DNA from: CAVPEW01 sp050247895
GTDB lineage: Bacteria; Actinomycetota; Acidimicrobiia; Acidimicrobiales; VFJN01
DNA: 5,770 bases
Assembly (NCBI GenBank): GCA_050247895.1
Contig: JBFWTJ010000244.1
Location: forward strand, 1-5,770
Reading direction: 5' to 3'
Shown piece by piece: positions 1 through 5,645 of this stretch (the stretch's first letter is position 1; every line of letters starts with the position of its first letter). Both the position numbers and the translations under genes were made by a program. The notes under the pieces were generated by a model. It searched no databases and had not been told where the DNA came from. It saw only the letters and a list, made by a program, of their open reading frames with translations.

Positions 1-91
1 AGTCATATACGTCCGGGCCAAGGTCGTAAACGTCCGCCGGAACCTGGTCTTCCCGTTCTACGCCATCCCCGACGACGGATCGGACTACTGA
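1..91 (+). CDS. C-terminal end of a gp25-like (GPW/gp25 family) CIS baseplate protein, partial
   Basis: Only the last 29 codons are present, read from base 2 and ending in TGA at 89-91. The tail carries an Arg-Arg-Asn-Leu-Val-Phe-Pro-Phe-Tyr motif. As I remember the family, gp25/GPW-type baseplate proteins of contractile injection systems end in a very similar Asn-Leu-Val-(Tyr/Phe)-Pro-Phe-Tyr segment. In T4 phage, gp25 joins the wedge to the tail sheath and starts sheath assembly. The stop codon overlaps the ATG of the next gene by one base (TGATG), so the two are probably translationally coupled. A gp25 gene just before a gp6/J-like gene is the usual order in such clusters. The identification rests on a short tail plus context. 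Another small baseplate protein cannot be excluded. Confidence 0.6.
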   Translation, partial: VIYVRAKVVNVRRNLVFPFYAIPDDGSDY

Positions 92-2043
92 TGGCCCTCC
101 CCGTCCCCAACCTCGACGACCGCCGCTTCCAGGACCTGGTCGACGACGCCAAGCGCATGGTCATGGAGCGCTGCCCGGAGTGGACCGACCACAACGTGTC
201 GGACCCGGGCGTGACCCTCATCGAGACCTTCGCCTTCATGGTCGACCAGCTCCTGTACCGGGTGAACCAGGTCCCCGACCGGCTGTACGTGAAGTTCCTC
301 GACCTGATCGGCGTGCAGCTCTTCCCGCCCACGCCGGCCCGGACCGGCATCACCTTCTGGCTCTCGGCCCCGGCCACCGACCCCATCGAGATCCCCACCG
401 GCACCAAGGCCGCCACCCGGCGCACCGACGGCGACGAGCCCGTCGTGTTCGCCACCGTGGAGGACCTCGCCGTCGTGCCCTGCTCGTTGCAGGTCGTGGC
501 CACCCGGGGGGCCAAGGACGAGCTGGTCACCGTGCGCGACGACGCCCTCGACGTCAACACGCCGGTCCACGCCTTCTCGACGGTCCCCGAGCCCGACGAC
601 ACGATCCTGTTCGGCCTCTCCGACCCGGTCCCGGGCTGCGCGGTCCAGATCTCGGTCCGGTGCCGCATCGACGGCGTCGGCGTCGACCCCGACCACCCGC
701 CGCTGGCCTGGGAGGCGTTCGACGGCGACACCTGGCACGCCTGCACGGTCGGGTCGGACTCGACAGGCGGGCTCAACCGCGACGGCGACGTGGTGGTCCA
801 CGTGCCCGCCGGGCACCGGGCCGCGGTGATCGAGGAGCGCCGGGCCGGCTGGCTGCGGGCCCGGGTCCTCGAACCCGACGAGGGGTTTCCCGCCTACAGC
901 TCGTCGCCCGTGGTCAGCGGGCTCGCCGCGGCGACCGTCGGCGGGACCGTCGACGCCATCCACGCCGAGGTCGTCGAGTACGAGCTACTCGGGGCCAGCG
1001 AGGGCGTCGCCGGGCAGCGCTTCAAGGTCCAGCGGGGCCCGATGGTGGCCGGCGCGGCGCCGACGGTCGTCGAGGTCGGCGGCGACGCCGGCTGGGCCGA
1101 GTGGACCCAGGTCGACGCCTTCACCGACTCGACGGTCGACGACCAGCACTACGTGCTGGACGCGGCGGCGGGTGAGGTCCGCTTCGGCCCGGCCCTGCGC
1201 GAGGCCGACGGCACGCTGACCCAGCGGGGAGCGGTGCCGCCCAAGGGCAGCTACGTGCGCATGCGCCAGTACGCCATCGGCGGTGGCCGGCGGGGCAACG
1301 TGCGGGCCGGGGCCATCTCCACGCTCAAGTCGTCCATCCCCTTCGTCGCCGGGGTCGAGAACCGGGCCCCCGCGGTGGGCGGGGTCGAGGGCGAGTCGCT
1401 GGCCTCGGCCAAGGACCGGGGCCCGATCCTGCTGCGCACCCGCAGCCGGGCCGTGACCGCCGAGGACTTCGAGTTCCTCACCCGCCAGGCCGCCCCCGAG
1501 GTGGCCCGGGTCCGCTGCCTGGCCGCCGGCGAGGGCCTCAGCGCCGGCACCGTGCGGGTGCTCGTGGTCCCCGCCGCGCCGACCGTCGAGGGGGCCATCG
1601 CCTTCGAGGACCTGCTGCCCGCGCCCTCGACCCTGGTCACCGTCTCGGCCGCGCTCGACGAGGCCCGGCTGGTCGGCACCCGGGTGCTGGTCGAGCCGCC
1701 CCGCTACCGGGGCGTGACCGTCGTGGCCCGGTTGCGGGCCGCGGCCCGGGCCAGCGCGGCCCGGATCGAGAAGGACGCCCTGCGACGGCTCGACGAGTAC
1801 CTCAACCCGCTCACCGGCGGGCCCGACGGCGAGGGCTGGCCCTGGGGCCGGCCGGTCCAGGCCGGCGAGATCTTCGCCGCCCTCCAGGGCGTGCGGGGCG
1901 TCGACCTGGTCGACGACGTGCGCCTCTTCGGGGCCAACCCGGTCACCGGCGAGCGGGGCCAGGCCACCCAGCGGATCGAGCTGGAGCCCGACGAGCTCGT
2001 GTTCAGCTACCAGCACCAGCTCCGGGTGGAGGTGCCCGAGTGA
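91..2043 (+). CDS. Putative baseplate assembly protein, gp6 / P2 J-like wedge component (TIGR02243-type)
   Basis: The 650-residue protein would form the wedge ring of the CIS baseplate, the counterpart of T4 gp6, P2 gpJ and eCIS Cis11/Afp11. The N-terminus (residues 5-95) has the family pattern: Pro-Asn-Leu-Asp-Asp-Arg, then Cys-Pro-Glu-Trp-Thr-Asp-His-Asn, Ser-Asp-Pro-Gly and Tyr-Arg-Val-Asn. A beta-rich middle region holds a Trp-Glu-Ala-Phe-Asp-Gly segment near 207 and a Val-Arg-Phe-Gly motif at 363-366. The baseplate-J core follows, with Gly-Gly-Gly-Arg-Arg-Gly-Asn-Val at 397-404, Gly-Val-Glu-Gly-Glu-Ser-Leu at 431-437 and Arg-Ser-Arg-Ala-Val-Thr-Ala-Glu-Asp-Phe-Glu at 451-461. No signal peptide or membrane helix is seen, which fits cytoplasmic assembly. 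The ATG at 91 has only a weak ribosome binding site. It is supported by the conserved N-terminus and by the one-base overlap with the upstream stop. The length is normal for the family and the frame is intact. Confidence 0.92.
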   Translation: MALPVPNLDDRRFQDLVDDAKRMVMERCPEWTDHNVSDPGVTLIETFAFMVDQLLYRVNQVPDRLYVKFLDLIGVQLFPPTPARTGITFWLSAPATDPIEIPTGTKAATRRTDGDEPVVFATVEDLAVVPCSLQVVATRGAKDELVTVRDDALDVNTPVHAFSTVPEPDDTILFGLSDPVPGCAVQISVRCRIDGVGVDPDHPPLAWEAFDGDTWHACTVGSDSTGGLNRDGDVVVHVPAGHRAAVIEERRAGWLRARVLEPDEGFPAYSSSPVVSGLAAATVGGTVDAIHAEVVEYELLGASEGVAGQRFKVQRGPMVAGAAPTVVEVGGDAGWAEWTQVDAFTDSTVDDQHYVLDAAAGEVRFGPALREADGTLTQRGAVPPKGSYVRMRQYAIGGGRRGNVRAGAISTLKSSIPFVAGVENRAPAVGGVEGESLASAKDRGPILLRTRSRAVTAEDFEFLTRQAAPEVARVRCLAAGEGLSAGTVRVLVVPAAPTVEGAIAFEDLLPAPSTLVTVSAALDEARLVGTRVLVEPPRYRGVTVVARLRAAARASAARIEKDALRRLDEYLNPLTGGPDGEGWPWGRPVQAGEIFAALQGVRGVDLVDDVRLFGANPVTGERGQATQRIELEPDELVFSYQHQLRVEVPE

Positions 2044-2606
2044 GCGCCCGCGGCACCATCCCCGAGCTGCGGTCCGCGGTGCCGCTGGCCACGTTGCTGC
2101 CGGCGATCTTCCAGGAGGACGAGATGGCCTGCCGGCTCACGGCCGGCTTCGACGCCGTCCTGGCCCCGGTCATCAGCGTGCTCGACAACCTCGCCGCCTA
2201 CGTCGACCCCGGTGAGGCGCCCGACGACCACGTCGACTGGCTGGCCGGCTGGGTCGGCCTCGCCGTCGACGAGAACTGGCCGATCGAGCGACGGCGGGCC
2301 CTGGTCACCCGGGCCGTCGACATGTACCGGCACCGGGGCACGGCCCGGGGCCTGCAGGCCGAGCTCGAGCTGTACACGGGCGGGACCGTCGACGTCGGCG
2401 AGAGCGGCGGGGTCACCACCTCGCGCACGCCGGGCGGGCCGATCCCCGGCGAGGAGGAGCCGCGGTTGGCCGTGCGGATCACCGTGGACGACCCGTCCAC
2501 CCTCAACCGGGCCGGGATCGAGGCGCTCGTGCGCTCGGCCAAGCCGGCCCACGTCGTGCACCACGTCGAGATCGTGTCCCGAGGCGGGACGGGAGGCGAC
2601 CGATGA
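2040..2606 (+). CDS. Phage tail protein I / gp7-like baseplate wedge protein (TIGR02242-type)
   Basis: This 188-residue protein resembles P2 tail protein I and the related small wedge proteins of CIS particles. In pyocins and T4, such proteins pair with two gp6/J-like subunits to make the trimeric wedge unit. Visible family marks are Leu-Leu-Pro-Ala-Ile-Phe-Gln-Glu-Asp near 19-27, Ala-Pro at 60-61, Trp-Leu-Ala-Gly-Trp-Val-Gly-Leu at 67-74, Trp-Pro at 80-81, and an Arg-Gly-Thr-Ala-Arg-Gly-Leu segment at 99-105 followed by Leu-Tyr-Thr-Gly at 111-114. The start is GTG, overlapping the previous stop by four bases (GTGA). A good ribosome binding site (GGAGG, 2028-2032) lies seven bases upstream inside the preceding gene and supports this start. 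Residues 115-145 are a Gly/Pro-rich, probably flexible segment. A short alpha/beta tail follows, ending in a His-His-Val-Glu-Ile-Val strand. Confidence 0.9.
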   Translation: MSARGTIPELRSAVPLATLLPAIFQEDEMACRLTAGFDAVLAPVISVLDNLAAYVDPGEAPDDHVDWLAGWVGLAVDENWPIERRRALVTRAVDMYRHRGTARGLQAELELYTGGTVDVGESGGVTTSRTPGGPIPGEEEPRLAVRITVDDPSTLNRAGIEALVRSAKPAHVVHHVEIVSRGGTGGDR

Positions 2607-4528
2607 TCGTTTGTCGGAAGTGCGGGTTCCACAACGGGGACGGGGACACGTTCTGCGGGAGCTGCGGCACGTTCCTGGAGTGGTCGGGCGAGCAGGTCGA
2701 GGCCAAGCCGATCGAGGTGCCCGAGATCCCCGAGGAGGAGCCGGCCGGCCCCAAGCGGGGACTGCTGTCCCGGGTCCAGTCGCTCATCTACGCCGACGTG
2801 GGCCCCAGCGATCCCGTGCCGCCACCCGCTCGACCGGGCCCTCCGGGCGCGCCCGGCGCGCCTGGTGCCCCGGGAGGCCCGCCCTCCCGGCCGGCCGGCC
2901 CGCCCGGTGGTGGCCCCCCGCCGCGTCCCGGTGGCCCTCCGGGTGGCGGTCCGCCGCCCAAGCCCGCCGGCCCTCCCGGTGGCGGTCCTCCGCCGCGTCC
3001 TGCGGGCGCGCCTGGTGGTCCTCCCGGTGGCGGCCCTCCGCCTCGTCCCGCGGGCGCGCCTGGTGGTCCCCCGGGTGGTGGCCCGCCGCCCAAGCCGGCC
3101 GGCCCTCCCGGTGGTGGCCCGCCGCCGCGTCCTGCGGGTGGCGGTCCGTCGCCCGAGCCCGCTGTCACCTCCGCCGGCGCCCCGACGGATCCGGCCGGCC
3201 CACCGGGGGCTCCCTCGGGCGGCGGCGCTCCGGCCGGCCCGGGTGGTCCGCCCCCGCGGTCCGCCGGCGCACCCGGCGTACCCTCGACCGCTCCCGCGCC
3301 GGCCGGGGGTCCGGCCTCGGTCCTTCCGGGTGACGGCGTCGGCCCGGGTGCGCTCGTCGCGCCCGTCGGCTCGACCGCGACGCCGACCGCGCCTGCCTCT
3401 CCGGGCGGCGACGCGGGCGGCCCGGCCGTGGTCGGCCCGGCGACGGCTTCGTCGCCGAACGGTGCTCCGGCCGCTCCGTCGGCGACGACCCCGGGCGCAC
3501 CCCCGTCCCGGCCCGGTGGCGCGACACCGTCGCCCGGCCCCGCCGCGCCCGGCAACGGCTCGGCCACCCCGGAGGAGTCCGCCGCGCTCGTGGCACCCGT
3601 GGACCGGGGGCCGGCCCTGCCGGCCAAGCGGGGGGAGGTCACCGCGCCGGCCGCGCCCGAGCAGGCCGACGACGGGGCCACCGCGTCGGTCACCCCGCAG
3701 GCGGCCCGGCGCAAGCCCCCCACCGTCGGACGCTCCCGGCCGACCCGCAAGCTCCGGCCCGGCGACCTCGTCTGCGGCCAGTGCGGCGAGGGCAACCCGC
3801 CGGTCCGCAAGTTCTGCAGCCGGTGCGGCCACACGCTCCAGGAGGCCGAGGTCGCCAAGGACAAGTGGTGGCGCAAGCTGATCCCGCGTCGCAAACCCAA
3901 GGTCCTCAAGGCGGGGGAGCGCCCGGGCCAGGGATCGGTGCCGGCCCGCCGCCAGCGCAACCTCAAGGCCATGGTGCGGCCGATCCGCACGGTGCTCAGC
4001 ATCGTCCTACTGCTGCTCACCGTCGTCTACTCGGCCTACGAGCCGTTCCGGTCCTTCGTGAACGAGCGGTTCACGACCATCAAGGACGACGTGGTGGGGA
4101 TCTTCGTGCCCCAGTACGCGCCGGCCAACCCCAACGGGGCGGTGGCGAGCAGCGAGACCCCCGAGCACCCCGGGCGCGACGCGGTCGACGGCGTCACCAA
4201 CTCGTTCTGGCTCGTCCCGCCGGGCGAGGGCACGCCGACCCTGGTCGTGACCTTCAGCGAGCCGACCGACATCCGCCGGGCGATCATCCGCAACGGGGCC
4301 ACCTCGGAGTTCCAGCAGCACGACCGGGCCCGGTCGCTCCACCTGGTCTTCGACACCGATCGGACCACCGACGTCGAGCTCGACGACACCCCCGAACCCC
4401 AGGAGAAGGGCATCTCCAACGGGTCCGGCGTGACCCGGATCGAGATCCAGGTCGACGGGCGCTACCCGGCCCTCCAGGGCGACGGGAGCGTAGCCATCAC
4501 CGAGATCGAGCTGTTCACCGAGAAGTAG
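2603..4528 (+). CDS. Membrane-anchored protein with two zinc ribbons, Pro/Gly-rich linker and C-terminal glycan-binding-like domain; candidate CIS membrane adaptor
   Basis: This 641-residue protein has five visible parts. (1) An N-terminal zinc ribbon with Cys4, Cys7, Cys18 and Cys21. (2) A short helix-like segment at 53-66, then a Pro/Gly/Ala-rich disordered linker from about 67 to 370. (3) A second zinc ribbon with Cys391, Cys394, Cys405 and Cys408, in the same CX2C-X10-CX2C spacing. (4) A very basic stretch (419-462, with Trp422-Trp423) and one membrane helix at about 463-479. (5) An extracytoplasmic domain at about 509-641 with the Ala-Ser-Ser...Asp-Gly-Val-Thr-Asn-Ser-Phe-Trp pattern of F5/8-type-C or NADase-type glycan-binding domains. 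Basic residues before the helix and the lack of a signal peptide place the N-terminus in the cytoplasm. The ATG overlaps the previous stop (ATGA) and follows GGGAGG at 2591-2596. The operon position argues for a CIS role. The adaptor role, like that of Streptomyces CisA, is inferred. Confidence 0.85.
   Translation: MIVCRKCGFHNGDGDTFCGSCGTFLEWSGEQVEAKPIEVPEIPEEEPAGPKRGLLSRVQSLIYADVGPSDPVPPPARPGPPGAPGAPGAPGGPPSRPAGPPGGGPPPRPGGPPGGGPPPKPAGPPGGGPPPRPAGAPGGPPGGGPPPRPAGAPGGPPGGGPPPKPAGPPGGGPPPRPAGGGPSPEPAVTSAGAPTDPAGPPGAPSGGGAPAGPGGPPPRSAGAPGVPSTAPAPAGGPASVLPGDGVGPGALVAPVGSTATPTAPASPGGDAGGPAVVGPATASSPNGAPAAPSATTPGAPPSRPGGATPSPGPAAPGNGSATPEESAALVAPVDRGPALPAKRGEVTAPAAPEQADDGATASVTPQAARRKPPTVGRSRPTRKLRPGDLVCGQCGEGNPPVRKFCSRCGHTLQEAEVAKDKWWRKLIPRRKPKVLKAGERPGQGSVPARRQRNLKAMVRPIRTVLSIVLLLLTVVYSAYEPFRSFVNERFTTIKDDVVGIFVPQYAPANPNGAVASSETPEHPGRDAVDGVTNSFWLVPPGEGTPTLVVTFSEPTDIRRAIIRNGATSEFQQHDRARSLHLVFDTDRTTDVELDDTPEPQEKGISNGSGVTRIEIQVDGRYPALQGDGSVAITEIELFTEK
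2894..3133 (+). repeat. In-frame tandem repeat coding for Pro-Pro-Gly-Gly-Gly-Pro-Pro-Pro-(Arg/Lys)-Pro units
   Basis: Six consecutive units lie inside the linker of the zinc-ribbon membrane protein (residues 98-177). Four are 36 bases long (2894-2929, 2930-2965, 2966-3001, 3098-3133). Two are 48 bases long (3002-3049, 3050-3097), enlarged by an extra Gly-Ala-Pro-Gly insert. Each ends in Arg-Pro or Lys-Pro, so positive charges recur at regular spacing. A degenerate seventh unit follows to about 3160. The copies differ mainly at third codon positions. Just upstream (residues 79-93) is a short collagen-like run of Gly-Pro-Pro and Gly-Ala-Pro triplets. The array is likely to vary in copy number between strains. 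Confidence 0.9.
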
Positions 4529-4533
4529 GGCGC

Positions 4534-4540
4534 AGGAGGA
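4534..4540 (+). promoter_or_regulatory. Strong ribosome binding site of the PAAR gene
   Basis: AGGAGGA lies four bases before the ATG at 4544 in the only sizeable gap (15 bases) of the plus-strand gene row. It is a near-perfect match to the anti-Shine-Dalgarno sequence. It fixes the start of the PAAR gene and allows it to be translated independently of the gene upstream. Confidence 0.85.
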
Positions 4541-4543
4541 CCG

Positions 4544-4945
4544 ATGGGCCAACCGGCAGCGAAGATGGGTGACAGCGTGGTGGGGGTCGACACCCACATC
4601 GTCATGGTCCCCTCGCCGGGCGGCCCGGTCCCCACGCCGGGACCGCACCCCTTCAGCGGGACCATCGCCGGCGACTGCTCGAACGACGTGCTGATAATGG
4701 GCCAGCCCGCCGCCGTCGTCGGCTCGACGGCACGGAACACGGCGCCCCACCTGCCGATCCCACCCACCGGCACGTTCCAGAAGCCGCCGACCAACGACGG
4801 CAAGGTCATGCCCCCGGGCAGCGCCACCGTGCTGATCAACGGGAAGCCGGCGGCCCGGATCGGCGACCAGGTTCAGACCTGCAACGACCCCGCGCCCGCG
4901 CCCACCTGCACCATCGTGGGCTCGAGCACCGTCCTGATCGCCTGA
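4544..4945 (+). CDS. PAAR-domain spike-tip protein (PAAR / PAAR_4-like)
   Basis: This 133-residue protein would cap the spike of the injection apparatus, forming the pointed metal-stabilised tip that first meets the target membrane. A Gly-(Gln/Lys)-Pro-Ala-Ala motif appears three times, at residues 2-6, 53-57 and 100-104. The copies at 1-10 and 99-108 are each followed by Gly-Asp. The C-terminus has the usual Cys-Thr-Ile-Val-Gly-Ser-Ser-Thr-Val-Leu-Ile ending. Possible metal ligands are His18, His35, Cys45, His69, Cys113 and Cys122. The exact set cannot be told from sequence alone. The protein stops right after the domain, so there is no fused toxin. It is the last plus-strand gene before a hairpin, 15 bases after the membrane-adaptor gene. 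The ATG is set by the AGGAGGA site. Whether it belongs to classical PAAR or the DUF4150/PAAR_4 branch is open. Confidence 0.88.
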   Translation: MGQPAAKMGDSVVGVDTHIVMVPSPGGPVPTPGPHPFSGTIAGDCSNDVLIMGQPAAVVGSTARNTAPHLPIPPTGTFQKPPTNDGKVMPPGSATVLINGKPAARIGDQVQTCNDPAPAPTCTIVGSSTVLIA

Positions 4946-4976
4946 CCGTCGACGTCGGTCGGTTCACCGGGCCGCT

Positions 4977-5014
4977 CGGTCCTGCCCGACGGTGCCGAAC
5001 CGCGGGCAGGACCG
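4977..5014. terminator. Hairpin between convergent genes, probable bidirectional terminator
   Basis: A perfect 12-bp inverted repeat (CGGTCCTGCCCG at 4977-4988 with CGGGCAGGACCG at 5003-5014) continues inward. After one unpaired A at 4989, four more pairs form (4990-4993 with 4999-5002), closing on a five-base loop. It sits in the 79-base gap between the stop of the PAAR gene and the stop of the convergent regulator gene, so it could end transcripts from both sides. No T-rich tract follows on either strand. Such U-less hairpins are common in GC-rich actinomycetes. Their efficiency cannot be judged from sequence. Confidence 0.75.
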
Positions 5015-5024
5015 GGTCCCTGCT

Positions 5025-5645
5025 TCAGATGAGGCCCTCGCGCATGACGTAGGCCACCGCGTGGGTGCGGTTGCGCAGGCAGAACCGCATGGTCACGTCG
5101 TGGATGACGTTCTTGATGGTGCGCTGGGAGTAGGAGAGCTGCTGGGCGATCTCGGCCGTGTCCAGCCCGTCGGCCACCAGGCGCAGCACCTGGGTCTCGC
5201 GGTCGGTCAGGCCCGACATCTGCAGGCCCCGGGGGGCCAGGACCTGGCGCTGGAGCCGCCCGACCTGGTCGAAGAGCCGGCCCAGCACGTCGGCCGGGGC
5301 GCTGCCGCCCCCGGCCCGGGCCGCCCCGACGGCCTCGACCAGCCGCTCGGGGCTCGCCTGCGAGCGGCGGACGAAGCCGGACACGCCGGCCTCGAGGGCG
5401 GCGAGGGCGTCGCGGTCCTCGAGCCGGGACAGCACCACCACCACCTGGGCCTCGGAGGTGCGCCGGATCGCCCGGCACACGGCCAGGGCGGCGTCGTCGG
5501 CCTCCTCGGCCACGACCAGCACGACGTCGGCCTCGGAGAGCTCCTCGACGAGCTGCACCTCGGGCCGTGGTCGCAGTTGCGAGGTGATCCCGGCGTGGGA
5601 GACCGGGTCGTCGCTGTGGACCAAGGTCATCGTTCGATCACGCAT
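5025..5645 (-). CDS. LuxR/NarL-family response regulator with degenerate receiver domain
   Basis: This 206-residue DNA-binding regulator has an N-terminal receiver-like domain (about 6-115) and a C-terminal GerE/LuxR helix-turn-helix (about 146-206). The latter shows Leu-Thr-Asp-Arg-Glu-Thr-Gln-Val-Leu, Ala-Asp-Gly, Ile-Ala-Gln-Gln-Leu-Ser-Tyr-Ser and Arg-Thr-Ile-Lys-Asn-Val. The acidic pair Asp12-Asp13 is kept. The position of the phospho-accepting Asp, at the end of the Asp-Val-Val-Leu-Val strand (40-44), is Val45. The usual conserved Lys after Gly-Phe is replaced by Arg93-Arg94. Ordinary phosphorylation is therefore unlikely. The first ATG is preferred because AAAGAGG lies upstream (5650-5656); Met6 has no such site. 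No sensor kinase gene is visible. The gene converges on the CIS genes and may control them, but this is inferred from position only. Confidence 0.88.
   Translation of the reverse strand: MRDRTMTLVHSDDPVSHAGITSQLRPRPEVQLVEELSEADVVLVVAEEADDAALAVCRAIRRTSEAQVVVVLSRLEDRDALAALEAGVSGFVRRSQASPERLVEAVGAARAGGGSAPADVLGRLFDQVGRLQRQVLAPRGLQMSGLTDRETQVLRLVADGLDTAEIAQQLSYSQRTIKNVIHDVTMRFCLRNRTHAVAYVMREGLI

Noticed and set aside
85..963. 292-codon minus-strand open frame opposite the gp6/J-like gene
   Set aside because: It has shadow-frame composition (Gly, Asp, Val, His) and no family features.
180..1175. 331-codon plus-strand open frame inside the gp6/J-like gene
   Set aside because: It is Arg/Pro/Gly-rich, has no recognisable motif, and lies entirely inside a well-recognised baseplate gene in another frame.
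2894..3133. CRISPR-like array
   Set aside because: The repeats are contiguous, in frame and without unique spacers. They are coding repeats.
2830..3160. True collagen-like triple-helix domain
   Set aside because: Only about five regular Gly-X-Y triplets occur before the pattern changes to PPGGGPPP units, which break the triplet register. A disordered linker is more likely.
2198..3832. 544-codon open frame on the minus strand, rich in Arg and Gly
   Set aside because: It is antisense to the wedge and zinc-ribbon genes. Its composition is the low-complexity Arg/Gly/Ala output expected of a shadow frame in GC-rich DNA, and it shows no domain motif.
2788..4020. 410-codon Gly/Pro-rich minus-strand open frame
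   Set aside because: It is the mirror of the Pro/Gly linker repeat: GGN and CCN codons read as Pro and Gly on the other strand. The plus-strand frame has zinc ribbons and a membrane helix, so it is the real one.
4873..5478. 201-codon minus-strand open frame overlapping the regulator
   Set aside because: It is out of frame with the clear LuxR-type protein, rich in Arg/Gly/Pro, and runs through the terminator hairpin.
5628..5630. Alternative start (Met6) for the regulator
   Set aside because: There is no ribosome binding site in front of it, while the upstream ATG has AAAGAGG at a suitable distance.
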